A stretch of DNA of 41,189 nt from UMGS172 sp045636945. GTDB lineage: Bacteria > Bacillota > Clostridia > Oscillospirales > Acutalibacteraceae. The stretch lies in NCBI GenBank assembly GCA_045636945.1, contig JAZTYO010000030.1, positions 1 through 41,189 of the forward strand, read 5' to 3'. The position numbers and the translations under genes were made by a program. The notes under the pieces were generated by a model. It was not told the DNA's origin and ran no database searches. It worked only from the letters and a program-made list of their open reading frames with translations. Of the stretch, positions 9,301 through 15,974 are shown in pieces (position 1 is the stretch's first letter; every line of letters begins with the position of its first letter).

Positions 9301-10199
9301 AAACAGGCACCTATGCTCTGCCTGAGTTGGGTACAAAATTTGTCCGTGATATGCTTGTCGAGTCTAAACCGCAGACCTTCTCCGACCTTTTGCAGATTTC
9401 GGGTCTGTCACACGGTACCGATGTTTGGATTGGCAATGCTCAGGACCTTATTCAGCAAAAGGTATGTACCATTTCCGAGGTTATCGGAACCCGTGATAAC
9501 ATTATGACCTACCTTATTTACCGCGGTGTTCCCAAGAAAATGGCCTTTAAGATTATGGAGATTGTTCGTAAGGGCAAGGCGAAAAAACTTCTCACCGAGG
9601 AGCATCTGCAGGCTATGAGGGATAACAACGTTCCTGAATGGTATATCGATTCCTGCTATAAAATCAAGTATATGTTCCCCAAGGCTCACGCCGCCGCTTA
9701 TATGATTGCCGCATTGCGCCTTGGTTGGTACAAAGTGCATAAACCCGTTGAGTTCTACTGTGCATACTTTACTGTTCGTTCGGACGATATTGAGGTTGAA
9801 ACCTTGTTGGCCGGTCAGAATGCCGTTAAAAAGCGTATTAACGACATCAAACTGATGGGCAATGCCGCAGGCGTTAAGGAAAAGGGTATTCTCGATAACC
9901 TGCTTATCTTTAATGAAATGTTGTCAAGAGGTATCGAGATTCTGCCTATTGACCTTAGAAAATCACATTCAAGGAAGTTTTTGGTTGAGGACGGGAAAAT
10001 GCGTTTGCCGATAGGCGTTTTGCCGGGTGTCGGTGAAAAGGCTGCCGCCGATATTCAAAAGGCGATGGATGAGGGCAACTTCCTCTCAATCGACGATTTG
10101 CAGATTGAGTCGGGTGTTTCCAAGACTGTTATTGAAAAATTAAAGGCTGTCGGTGCTTTAAGCTTCTTGCCCGATACCAATCAGATGACGTTGTTCTAA
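6318..10199 (+). CDS. polC: Gram-positive DNA polymerase III alpha subunit PolC, lacking the exonuclease domain
   Basis: Replicative DNA polymerase of the PolC type. Domains in order: PolC N-terminal domain, an OB fold (about residues 240-340), PHP domain starting at ELHLHTS near residue 356, a zinc-binding module (YVCPKCKHSEF..KCPECGADY), palm with the catalytic PDIDQNFSG (Asp817 and Asp819), AGTIATVAEKTAFGYVK, HhH region, and the typical end NQMTLF. The DEDDh exonuclease normally inserted in the PHP domain is absent: GVEDYFVND (residue 424 onward) runs through about 20 Gly/Asp-rich residues into TRYHQIILVKN (near 450), with no DxE-TG motif. This explains 1293 residues instead of about 1440. 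The frame is intact. ATG 6318 is preferred over TTG 6312 because GGAGAG is 6 nt upstream. Confidence 0.95.
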   Translation: MGFPSLKNVFGSSVEGFGETVENGILERCKVSSEERALTAYVHFADYIKREKLIEICERLKSRLNLRNVKIHVKYSKESYSSVAAEDIAMELRASNVMLNGYFNGAEFNVSNGADKNSNTYITLKFGGMGTIKECNFERQFGAIVAERFGIETQIAFDGQLEEVEMVVPEYHQEPVNYSAPEPKPQPQKNFGGVFGGNSGGRSESKAESKPMEPRKITGLLIPEDSPIIADSITQIYGKKIHGSLIPLSQINPEDEESLVWGEIFFSEIVPTKSGKGQRIKFQMYDGTNSVTVKGVVGNQYADVFGDELKKGKCVIVHGKYAMDDWEKDYCLDPDGIATVKKKGDKTDTAEEKRIELHLHTSMSQMDAVAPVKDVVKRAFKWGHKAVAITDHGVVQSFPDAMSAYDDIMGDNEGADFKIIYGVEDYFVNDIDGQEIDGGIDGGVDSTTLTRYHQIILVKNQVGLKNLYRLVSYANLNYYLKTYNKSNPAKPRPARPLMPKSVINKYREGLIIGSACEQGEIFRAILDGKSEEEILKLADFYDYLEIQPRGNNMFMLRNGMVNTEEELLDFNRRIIEIADKLGKPVVATGDVHFLDPEDARLRTILMAGQGFSDAEYQAPLYFKTTDEMLEEFSYLGDRAKEVVIYNPQKIADMVEPNVRAVPSGNYPPKIEGSDDILTEKCYRRAHEIYGDPLPDVVKERLERELDSIIRHGFSVMYVTAQKLVEYSESKGYLVGSRGSVGSSFAATMNGISEVNPLVPHYVCPKCKHSEFITDGSVGSGFDLPPKKCPECGADYNRDGHDIPFETFLGFDGDKVPDIDQNFSGEVQPFVHKYTEELFGPENVFKAGTIATVAEKTAFGYVKHYAEDYGITMNKAEEARLAAAIESSAVKRTTGQHPGGMVVVPRDKEVYDFCPVQHPADKVDSDMVTTHFDFHKIHDNILKLDELGHDVPTIYKYLEENTGISVLSVSMSDPDVMSLFLSPDALGVTENDIFSKTGTYALPELGTKFVRDMLVESKPQTFSDLLQISGLSHGTDVWIGNAQDLIQQKVCTISEVIGTRDNIMTYLIYRGVPKKMAFKIMEIVRKGKAKKLLTEEHLQAMRDNNVPEWYIDSCYKIKYMFPKAHAAAYMIAALRLGWYKVHKPVEFYCAYFTVRSDDIEVETLLAGQNAVKKRINDIKLMGNAAGVKEKGILDNLLIFNEMLSRGIEILPIDLRKSHSRKFLVEDGKMRLPIGVLPGVGEKAAADIQKAMDEGNFLSIDDLQIESGVSKTVIEKLKAVGALSFLPDTNQMTLF

Positions 10200-10214
10200 G
10201 AGGTGCAATATATA

Positions 10215-10781
10215 ATGTATAACGAATATTTTGTGCCTTACCCAAGGATAGAAACCGACCGTCTTATTATAAGAATGGTTAAAAAACAGGATGCTGAGGA
10301 CCTTTTTGAGCTTTGCCGACGACCCGAAACGTCGATGTTTTCACTATGGAGTCCGCACAAATCGTTGGCCGAAACCAAGGACTTTATAAGCTATCAGATT
10401 TCCCGTTACCGAAAGAAGGAATGTATGTTTTTTGTGGTGGAGGAGAAGGCTTCGGGTCACGTTATCGGTACCTGCAGTTACGTTTCGATGGATTCGGACT
10501 ACAAGATTGCCGAAATAGGATACAGTGTTTTGAGTGACCTTTGGAACCACGGATTTGCCACCGAAATCGCCGATGCTTTGATGGGATATGCTTTCAACCG
10601 CATTGGTGTGCAAAGAGTGTTTGCGCGTGTTTTGCCGCAAAACACGGCATCCCAAAGGGTGCTTTTAAAGCTGGGAATGCAGTTTGAAGGCATCGCAAGG
10701 AAGGGTTATTATTTCAACGGCCGTGTGAACGACGTTTATACCTACGGCATAACCGATGATGAGTATTTCAAGGAGCGATAA
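10215..10781 (+). CDS. GNAT N-acetyltransferase, RimJ/RimL type
   Basis: A 188-residue acetyltransferase of the ribosomal-protein-alanine or spermidine acetyltransferase-like GNAT group. Family features are the N-terminal ETDRLIIRMVKKQDAEDLFEL, the central EIGYSVLSDLWNHGFATEIADALM (acetyl-CoA-binding motif A in a variant form) and the C-terminal NTASQRVLLKLGMQFEGIARKGYYFNGRVNDVYTYGI compressed over motif B. The frame opens at GTG 10203, but the ATG at 10215 is spaced correctly from the GAGGTG that overlaps the polC stop. It lies between polC and luxS with very short gaps, so it is probably cotranscribed. The acetylated substrate is unknown. Confidence 0.88.
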   Translation: MYNEYFVPYPRIETDRLIIRMVKKQDAEDLFELCRRPETSMFSLWSPHKSLAETKDFISYQISRYRKKECMFFVVEEKASGHVIGTCSYVSMDSDYKIAEIGYSVLSDLWNHGFATEIADALMGYAFNRIGVQRVFARVLPQNTASQRVLLKLGMQFEGIARKGYYFNGRVNDVYTYGITDDEYFKER

Positions 10782-10783
10782 AA

Positions 10784-11236
10784 ATGGAAAGAATTGCAAG
10801 CTTTGAGGTTAATCACGATATCCTGCAACGCGGACTTTATACCTCACGTGTTGACGGTGATATCACGACCTACGATATCAGAATGAAGCTTCCTAATAAG
10901 GGCAACTATCTCAATAACCCTGCAATGCATACGGTTGAGCATATTGTCGCAACCTTTGTTCGAAACAGCGAGTTTAAGGACCGTATTATTTATTTTGGAC
11001 CTATGGGCTGCCGTACAGGATTTTATCTGCTTGTGCGAGATATTGACCCCAAGGACGTTATCGACCTTGTGCGAGATGCATTCGTCTTTTTGCGTGATTT
11101 TAAGGGCGATATACCTGGTGTTTCGTCAATCGAATGCGGCAACTACCTTGAGCACGACCTCTCGGATGCACAAAAAGAAGCAGCCGAGTATATAACTGTT
11201 TTGGACGGATATACCGTTGAAATGCTGAAGTATTAA
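10784..11236 (+). CDS. luxS: S-ribosylhomocysteine lyase
   Basis: Cleaves S-ribosylhomocysteine to homocysteine and DPD, the precursor of autoinducer-2, as part of the activated methyl cycle. The metal site is visible: His49 and His53 in HTVEH with Glu52, and Cys118 in ECGNYLEHDL. The catalytic cysteine is Cys76 in GPMGCRTGFYL. At 150 residues it is the usual length. The start follows AAGGAGCG, 2 nt after the GNAT stop. Partner pfs and homocysteine-using genes are not nearby. Downstream lies a decayed hydrolase gene. Confidence 0.97.
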   Translation: MERIASFEVNHDILQRGLYTSRVDGDITTYDIRMKLPNKGNYLNNPAMHTVEHIVATFVRNSEFKDRIIYFGPMGCRTGFYLLVRDIDPKDVIDLVRDAFVFLRDFKGDIPGVSSIECGNYLEHDLSDAQKEAAEYITVLDGYTVEMLKY

Positions 11237-11255
11237 GAGGCCATAAAACGAAAAG

Positions 11256-11793
11256 TGGCTCGAAAAACTTTCGAAAGGTGAAAAAACTACCATTGTTGCA
11301 TTTGGTGACAGCATTACCGCAGGTTATTTCAAATCGGGTGACGAGTTTCATTCCGAAAAGGATGAAGGCGCCGTTTATTATAAGATTTTGGACGAAAAAC
11401 TTCGCTATATCTCCACGGTATTGTTGAGAATTACAAGGCTAAACTTACAGAAACCTTCGAGCGCTTACGGCTTTGGATTGTGATATTGTTTTTATGACAC
11501 CCAGTATGCTTAACATAAGGTACTGTGAAGAAACCGCTGAGGCACATAAGGAATATGCTAAAGTAACCGCAAAGAGCCAAAACGAAGGCAAGATGGACAG
11601 TTTTATGGATGCCGCAAGGGAAGTGTGTGCCGAAAATAACGTGCAGATTTGCGATTGTTATGCCAAATGGAAGAAGATGTCCGAAATGGGCGTTGACACC
11701 ACTTTGCTGTTGGACAACTACATCAATCACCCCACCCGTGGGATGCACATTTTCTTTGCCGAGTGTATTTTTGATACACTGATTTTCGGTTAA
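11256..11793 (+). pseudogene. Decayed SGNH/GDSL hydrolase
   Basis: The first part, in one frame, reads KTTIVAFGDSITAGYF, the block I serine motif of SGNH hydrolases, and continues to ILDEKLRYI near 11410. The expected middle blocks (Gly and Asn oxyanion motifs) are missing. From about 11463 the frame shifts, and the protein resumes as LTALDCDIVFMTPSML to the end, including the C-terminal block D-x-x-H-like NYINHPTRGMHIFFAECIF. No start codon with a ribosome site is left. This is therefore a remnant with an internal deletion and a frameshift. It is unrelated to the intact GxDLY esterase at 28343. It could be a sequencing artefact only if both defects are errors, which is unlikely. Confidence 0.75.
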
Positions 11794-11828
11794 TGACAGA
11801 ACTAAACTAAATATTGCCTAAATTAAGA

Positions 11829-11861
11829 AAGCCTTATGACTGTTTATTGGTCACAAGGCTT
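11829..11861. terminator. Hairpin between SGNH remnant and M23 gene
   Basis: A 12-bp stem with one mismatch (AAGCCTTATGAC / GTCACAAGGCTT) and a 9-nt loop. No long T-run follows on the plus strand, so termination strength is uncertain. It probably ends the luxS transcript. Confidence 0.5.
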
Positions 11862-11896
11862 AAATATTACAAATTTGAAATTTTTCAGAAAAAAGA

Positions 11897-11954
11897 TTGC
11901 AATTTTGTAATATTTGTGTATAATAGAATTTGCTATTTGTTACAATTTTGTAAC
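11897..11954 (+). promoter_or_regulatory. Promoter and palindrome upstream of the M23 peptidase gene
   Basis: A sigma-A-like promoter, TTGCAA (11897-11902), 16 nt, TATAAT (11919-11924). Overlapping it is TGTAAT-N5-TGTATA (11906-11922), close to the WalR direct repeat TGTWAH-N5-TGTWAH with one mismatch. Just downstream is a perfect 16-nt palindrome, GTTACAATTTTGTAAC (11939-11954), a possible repressor site. WalR control of wall hydrolases is known in Firmicutes; its action here is inference. Confidence 0.55.
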
Positions 11955-11977
11955 CATTATATTTTCAAGGTGATTGT

Positions 11978-13285
11978 TTGTTAAAGTTTAAGTTTACTAC
12001 AAAAGAAGAAATAATATCAAAAATAAAGTACATTTTAGGTGCGGTTAAAGAAACAGCAAAGACTGTTTTTTCAAAAAGCATAAAAGGTGTTAAGGCAAAA
12101 ACGGTTGCCACCATATTAGTTTTTGCAATATGCGTTTCTGTGCCTATGGTGGTTTCTGCTGCAACACTTACATCGGCTGTTGAGGTGAAATATAACGGTA
12201 ATACGGTAGGTTTTGTTACCGATTTCAGTTCTGCCGAGCAGGTTAAAGATACTGTCAGAACTAGCATTTATGGCAGATTCAATGCCGATGGTTTTTCGTT
12301 TGATAAAACCACTGTAATAAAAGATAAAATCGATACTGTCGAAGCACTGTCGGTTGATTTTCTGAACAGTGTGGAGGGTGTCAAATCAGCTTGCGGATTG
12401 TATGTAGACGGGGTGCTCAAGGCGGTTGGTAACGACTATGCAGAAATGAACGACCTAATAAGCCAAGTCATAAAGTACTATACTGCCGACGGCTTTAAGT
12501 TTATAGGTTTTGCCAACTCGGTTGAGCTTCGCGATATTACCACTACCGAGGACTATTATGCAAAGTTCAGCGTTTCGCTTGATAAGCTATTAAGCGGTCG
12601 TTACGGTGTACAGCTCAAGACCGAACGCGTTGAATCTTTTGAAAAGGAGATACCTTTCACTGAAACCGTTAAAAAGGATAAAAATAAAAAGACAAGCTAT
12701 AAAAAAGTGACTCAAAAGGGTGCCAACGGACTCCAATCGGTCACTGCTAACGTGTCGTATATCAACGGTGTTGCCGTTGACTCTGAGGAACTCGAAAGTG
12801 TTATTGTAAAAGAGCCCAAAGAGCAAATAACGGTGGTTGGCACCAAGAAAACCCCTGTTTATCATTCGGGTTACATTCTTGCAACCAAGATAATGACCGG
12901 TTCGGCCGAAATGACTTTTCCCGTTGCCTGCAACGGAGGTACCTATATCACCTCGTTCTGGGGAGACGGACGAGGCCATAAAGGTCTTGATATTGCCGCA
13001 CCCAAAAACACCAACGTTTATGCCGCTGCCGACGGAGTTGTCACATACTCGGGCTACCGTTCGGATTATGGCTATATAATCATCATCGACCATAAGGACG
13101 GTAAAACTCAGACTGTTTATTCTCATAACAGTAAAAATCTTGTCAAAAAGGGAGCAACCGTCAAGGCAGGACAGCACATTGCCGAGGTTGGCGCATCGGG
13201 TAACGCAACCGGTTATCACGTGCATTTTGAGGTGAGAATTAACGGAACTCCCGTAGATGCCGCACCGTACGTAGGTCTTAGATAA
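11978..13285 (+). CDS. Membrane-anchored G5 domain / M23 family peptidoglycan endopeptidase
   Basis: A 435-residue envelope protein. A cytoplasmic basic N-terminus is followed by one membrane segment (TVATILVFAICVSVPMVV, about residues 43-60). A G5 domain (about residues 205-285) comes next, then a C-terminal LytM/M23 domain. The zinc site is complete: His334 and Asp338 in GHKGLDIA, and His414/His416 in GYHVHFEV, so it should be an active endopeptidase cutting peptide cross-links in peptidoglycan. The start is TTG 11978 with AAGGTGAT 5 nt upstream; no ATG lies nearby. It has its own promoter and a strong terminator. G5 domains occur in wall-associated enzymes and may bind wall glycans. Confidence 0.9.
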   Translation: MLKFKFTTKEEIISKIKYILGAVKETAKTVFSKSIKGVKAKTVATILVFAICVSVPMVVSAATLTSAVEVKYNGNTVGFVTDFSSAEQVKDTVRTSIYGRFNADGFSFDKTTVIKDKIDTVEALSVDFLNSVEGVKSACGLYVDGVLKAVGNDYAEMNDLISQVIKYYTADGFKFIGFANSVELRDITTTEDYYAKFSVSLDKLLSGRYGVQLKTERVESFEKEIPFTETVKKDKNKKTSYKKVTQKGANGLQSVTANVSYINGVAVDSEELESVIVKEPKEQITVVGTKKTPVYHSGYILATKIMTGSAEMTFPVACNGGTYITSFWGDGRGHKGLDIAAPKNTNVYAAADGVVTYSGYRSDYGYIIIIDHKDGKTQTVYSHNSKNLVKKGATVKAGQHIAEVGASGNATGYHVHFEVRINGTPVDAAPYVGLR

Positions 13286-13295
13286 GATGAATATT

Positions 13296-13341
13296 AAAAA
13301 ACTGCACCGATGAATGCATTTGCCTCGCGGTGCAGTTTTTT
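13296..13341 (+). terminator. Terminator of the M23 gene
   Basis: A 14-bp stem AAAAAACTGCACCG / CGGTGCAGTTTTTT with an 18-nt loop, ending in T6. The A-run on the left arm allows weak function on the other strand too. It starts 10 nt after the M23 stop. Confidence 0.88.
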
Positions 13342-13362
13342 GTGGGCGTTTGGTTTGATGTA

Positions 13363-13442
13363 AATATTGTCGACAATTTGCTAAAATTCGGCAAAACAAT
13401 ATTTTTTTCGCTCTTGCGTTTTGGTTTTGAATATGGTAATAT
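13363..13442 (+). promoter_or_regulatory. Promoter region of the leader RNA/AbrB unit
   Basis: A likely promoter is TTGCGT (13414-13419), 17 nt, TAATAT (13437-13442), which would start transcription near 13449, exactly at the first base of the long leader stem. Upstream are a perfect 12-nt palindrome ATTGTCGACAAT (13366-13377) and an 8-bp inverted repeat AATATTGT/ACAATATT (13363-13370 with 13396-13403), possible binding sites for a regulator. Confidence 0.55.
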
Positions 13443-13448
13443 TATTAT

Positions 13449-13622
13449 GCCAAACAAAATCATATATTGTCCTCTCGAAAGGTGTGAGTATTTTTACTTT
13501 GGTAAAAATACAAACGCTCTGTTTTCTGTGTATACTTGCACTTTGTGGAGGATATCAGATTTTGTTTGGCGACAAGCGGAGCTACGTATTTTTCGGTGCG
13601 TGGCTTCGGCTACGCACTTTTT
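13449..13622 (+). ncRNA. Candidate structured leader RNA with antiterminator/terminator switch
   Basis: No gene fits this 236-nt stretch before the AbrB-type ORF, but it folds. A 13-bp perfect stem closes it (13449-13461 with 13558-13570). Inside are UCCUC/GAGGA (13470-13474 with 13548-13552), a 10-bp pairing with two G-U pairs (13482-13491 with 13532-13541) and an alternative perfect 10-bp hairpin (13488-13497 with 13502-13511). Next come a 12-bp antiterminator (13577-13588 with 13597-13608, three G-U) and an overlapping 9-bp UUCG-capped terminator (13596-13617) with T5. The two cannot form together. This is the architecture of a riboswitch or attenuator. I do not recognise the class. Confidence 0.6.
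13596..13622 (+). terminator. UUCG-capped terminator in the AbrB leader
   Basis: Stem GTGCGTGGC / GCTACGCAC (one G-U) around a TTCG tetraloop, followed by TTTTT. It ends 57 nt before the AbrB ATG, so readthrough would be needed to express the gene from the upstream promoter. Confidence 0.85.
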
Positions 13623-13678
13623 GTTTTACAGCGATCGGGTAATTCGTAGTGCAAAAATTTTATAAAGGATTGATAGCT

Positions 13679-13843
13679 ATGAATATAAAATTTAAATCAG
13701 TATGCAAAATTGACTCGGCAGGTAGGATAATAATACCTGTCACATTGAGAAAAATGCTTGGGATTATCGCCGATGACATTCTTTCGGTTACTTTGACCGA
13801 AGAAGGAATAACAATTAATAAGGATCGTGAACAGCAAGGATAA
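13679..13843 (+). CDS. Short AbrB/SpoVT-type DNA-binding regulator
   Basis: A 54-residue protein consisting of just the swapped-hairpin AbrB domain: KSVCKIDSAGRIIIPVTLRKMLGI, then DDILSVTLTEEGITI. The core pattern (V..ID.AGRI.IP..LR..LGI) is that of AbrB/SpoVT/MazE-like DNA-binding domains, which act as dimers or tetramers. The upstream GTG at 13649 is rejected because AAAGGA lies 9 nt before the ATG at 13679. No toxin gene follows, which argues against a MazE-type antitoxin: the next gene converges from the other strand. Transition-state type regulation is possible. It is preceded by the attenuator-like leader. Confidence 0.88.
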   Translation: MNIKFKSVCKIDSAGRIIIPVTLRKMLGIIADDILSVTLTEEGITINKDREQQG

Positions 13844-13848
13844 AATAG

Positions 13849-13884
13849 AAAAGCAGTTGTACCGTTTTGGGTACAACTGCTTTT
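13849..13884. terminator. Bidirectional terminator
   Basis: A perfect 15-bp stem, AAAAGCAGTTGTACC / GGTACAACTGCTTTT, with loop GTTTTG. The A and T arms make it work for both the AbrB-type gene (plus) and the converging gene at 13899-14666 (minus). Confidence 0.9.
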
Positions 13885-13898
13885 ATTATATGGTCAAA

Positions 13899-14666
13899 TT
13901 AGCCCTCGATTACCTTGCGGAGCTTCTTGTTATGCTTGTAGTCACGGACTGCTGCACGACCTGCACCCTTGAGGAAGGGGTAATCGGTAAGATACTTATC
14001 GGCAGCGGCATCAAATGCAGCGGGGTCGTTACCGAACGAACCTGCAAGGATAATGGAGCAGATAACGTCGCCTACAACAAGTTCACCCTCGTAGTGCATA
14101 TCACCAAGCATTGTCCAATACTTGGTCAACTGCTTCTTATTGGTGGTTTCGTCAGCCATAAGTTCCTTCATTTTTGCAATACCGTAGCGCTTGAAGAACT
14201 CAACGTAAAGGAAATCTCCGTACTTGGCAACCATCTCCTTGTAGGAATCCTTATACTGAGGGAACATTGCAAGAAACTTTTGTGCAAGAGCCTCGATACC
14301 GGGTTCGGTACCTGCGGCAGCTTTGGTTGGCATTGCAACCTCTTGAACGGTGCCGTCAGTAGCCTTAACAATGGTAACGCCAAGGTCCTTGGCAACGGCA
14401 GTAAGGAAGTCCTCACCGATGCAGGCGGTATCCTTGGGACCGTGGTCGCTTTCGTCAAAGAACCAAGAGCTAAGCTCGGTATAATTTTCGGTATCGGCAG
14501 GTGCTACCGATACGGTGAAAAGCTTTTTGTCGTCAAGGTAAGCCACCTTATAGGTCTTGAATTCGCCCTTGAAGGTGCCAAGTTCCTGACCTTCGGGTGA
14601 ATAGCCGTTTTCAACCAAAACGTCCTTCAAAACATCGGATACTTCTTTAAGAAACAGAATATTCAT
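13899..14666 (-). CDS. Uncharacterised 255-residue protein
   Basis: I do not recognise this family. The protein is soluble, with no signal peptide or membrane segment. The N-terminal ~100 residues look like an alpha/beta domain with a compact start (MNILFLKEVSDVLKDVLVENGY) and an acidic middle (WFFDESDHGPKD). The C-terminal ~110 residues are helical (KQLTKYWTMLGDMHYEGELVVGDVICSIILAGSFG). Start choice: GGAG lies 8 nt before the ATG, and a good promoter (GTGACA, 17 nt, TATAAT) lies upstream. It is monocistronic, ending at a bidirectional terminator. Codon use matches the neighbouring core genes, so it is probably native. Function unknown. Confidence 0.85.
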   Translation of the reverse strand: MNILFLKEVSDVLKDVLVENGYSPEGQELGTFKGEFKTYKVAYLDDKKLFTVSVAPADTENYTELSSWFFDESDHGPKDTACIGEDFLTAVAKDLGVTIVKATDGTVQEVAMPTKAAAGTEPGIEALAQKFLAMFPQYKDSYKEMVAKYGDFLYVEFFKRYGIAKMKELMADETTNKKQLTKYWTMLGDMHYEGELVVGDVICSIILAGSFGNDPAAFDAAADKYLTDYPFLKGAGRAAVRDYKHNKKLRKVIEG

Positions 14667-14713
14667 AATAACGCTCCATAATTATTGAAACTTTAAAGAC
14701 ATACTTTCAAAGT

Positions 14714-14742
14714 ATTATAACACAACTTTTGTGTTTTGTCAC
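14714..14742 (-). promoter_or_regulatory. Promoter of the 255-residue unknown gene
   Basis: On the minus strand GTGACA (14742-14737), 17 nt, TATAAT (14719-14714), about 48 nt before the start codon. Confidence 0.65.
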
Positions 14743-14765
14743 TATAAATTGTTGCATTTAAAAAA

Positions 14766-15812
14766 TTAATTTCCTGCTTGTTGTGCACCGATTGCATCGT
14801 AAATGCACTTAGGTGTTGCAAAAACCGCCAAAGGCCACTGCGGGTCGGGGCCGAACTTGAAACGTTCAACGGCACAAAACTCGGGACCGTTTTTGTTACC
14901 CGTCTGAATAACCCAATGATAGCCGTTCTTTTCACCGACGTAAATGGTGATATGGTCGGCAGAGGTTTTACCGGGGCTTGCCTTATCGCGGAAAACGATT
15001 ATTGAACCAAGAGGAATCTCCTCGTCGGGAGTAAACTCAATACCTGCAGCCTTGTCCTTTGCGGTAAAGCCGATGTTATAGGTTTGTCCACTTTTCAACC
15101 ACTTTTTACAGGCCTGATAAAAGCTGTTGGCACTCTTTGTGTCCTCGGGGAGCTGCAAAGCAGAGGTATCTATTTTCGCTACATTGGGCAGATAGTTGAA
15201 GTAAACGTACGATGCAAAAGAAGCGCAAACAAGACCGCCTTTTTCGAATTTCTTGATGTTGGGCAAGCCCTGTTCGGTGGTTTCAAGTCCAGTACTTCCA
15301 CCGCCAAAGGTTATATTGGACAACCAACCGTAGCCCTTTTTGTACTTCGACAAAATGTATTGCCACATCTTGCCGTCGGCGCGATGCTTCTCAAGGTTGT
15401 ATCCCGTATACACAAGCGAATCGATAAAAACGTTGTCCTCGATATCCAAAGTGGTGTTGTACTTGTATCCGGGGAAAAGTGTATTCTCGACGGGACGCTC
15501 GGTAGTGGTTGAGGAATTGTTTGAAGAGGTCGTCGACTGTACCTTAGAGGACTCGTTCTTTTCACTGCTTGCTACATCGGAGGATGTTATATCCGAAGAA
15601 GCAACATCCGAGCTTGCAACGTCTGACGAGGCGGTATCAGAACTTTCGGTAGTAACACTCGAAGTGTTTTTGCTCACGGTCGACGAGGTGTTGTCGGCAG
15701 TAAGTCCGTCGTTATCGCCGTCGTTCATAAAAGAGCTGACGGCAAGACCTGTCAAAAAGATTGCGATTGCCAGACAGACGGCAATTATCAGTTTAAGCGT
15801 ATTTTTGTTCAT
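14766..15812 (-). CDS. Secreted or membrane-anchored NlpC/P60-like cysteine hydrolase
   Basis: A 348-residue surface protein. A membrane segment or uncleaved signal (LKLIIAVCLAIAIFLTGLAV, residues 7-26) is followed by a low-complexity Ser/Asp/Val linker of about 70 residues rich in SSDVASSD repeats. A C-terminal domain with NlpC/P60-like features follows: Cys196 in GGLVCASFASYVYF as nucleophile, and His287 in SADHITIYVG, followed by HWVIQTGN. This suggests a peptidoglycan amidase or endopeptidase held off the membrane by the linker. AGGATGA precedes the ATG. Its promoter is clear. Distance from classic NlpC domains makes the exact substrate uncertain. Confidence 0.8.
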   Translation of the reverse strand: MNKNTLKLIIAVCLAIAIFLTGLAVSSFMNDGDNDGLTADNTSSTVSKNTSSVTTESSDTASSDVASSDVASSDITSSDVASSEKNESSKVQSTTSSNNSSTTTERPVENTLFPGYKYNTTLDIEDNVFIDSLVYTGYNLEKHRADGKMWQYILSKYKKGYGWLSNITFGGGSTGLETTEQGLPNIKKFEKGGLVCASFASYVYFNYLPNVAKIDTSALQLPEDTKSANSFYQACKKWLKSGQTYNIGFTAKDKAAGIEFTPDEEIPLGSIIVFRDKASPGKTSADHITIYVGEKNGYHWVIQTGNKNGPEFCAVERFKFGPDPQWPLAVFATPKCIYDAIGAQQAGN

Positions 15813-15838
15813 AAAATCATCCTATTTACAGTTATTAG

Positions 15839-15903
15839 TAGCATTGTTGAATGCTATTTGCACACTTGTCCAACATTATAACACATAACAAATGAGTTTT
15901 CAA
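15839..15903 (-). promoter_or_regulatory. Promoter and leader hairpin of the NlpC-like gene
   Basis: Minus-strand TTGAAA (15903-15898), 17 nt, TATAAT (15880-15875), a near-consensus promoter. Between it and the ribosome site is a 7-bp hairpin, TAGCATT-CAAC-AATGCTA (15856-15839), in the untranslated leader. Confidence 0.7.
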
Positions 15904-15974
15904 CAAGAAAAAAGCACAAACATAACAAAAACCGACATTTACCAAAAACAACGACGGTTTTGTTGAATTTAAGC

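Noticed and set aside
13421..13665. ORFs of 60-110 codons across the AbrB leader region
   Set aside because: They lack ribosome sites, have odd composition and run straight through the stems and the UUCG terminator. RNA structure explains the sequence better.
13679..13843. MazE-type antitoxin reading of the short AbrB-like gene
   Set aside because: No toxin gene is adjacent; the next gene is on the opposite strand behind a bidirectional terminator.
13827..14600. Long plus-strand ORF of 257 codons
   Set aside because: It is antisense to the 255-residue gene on the minus strand, which has promoter, ribosome site and typical codon use; the plus-strand frame is a shadow.
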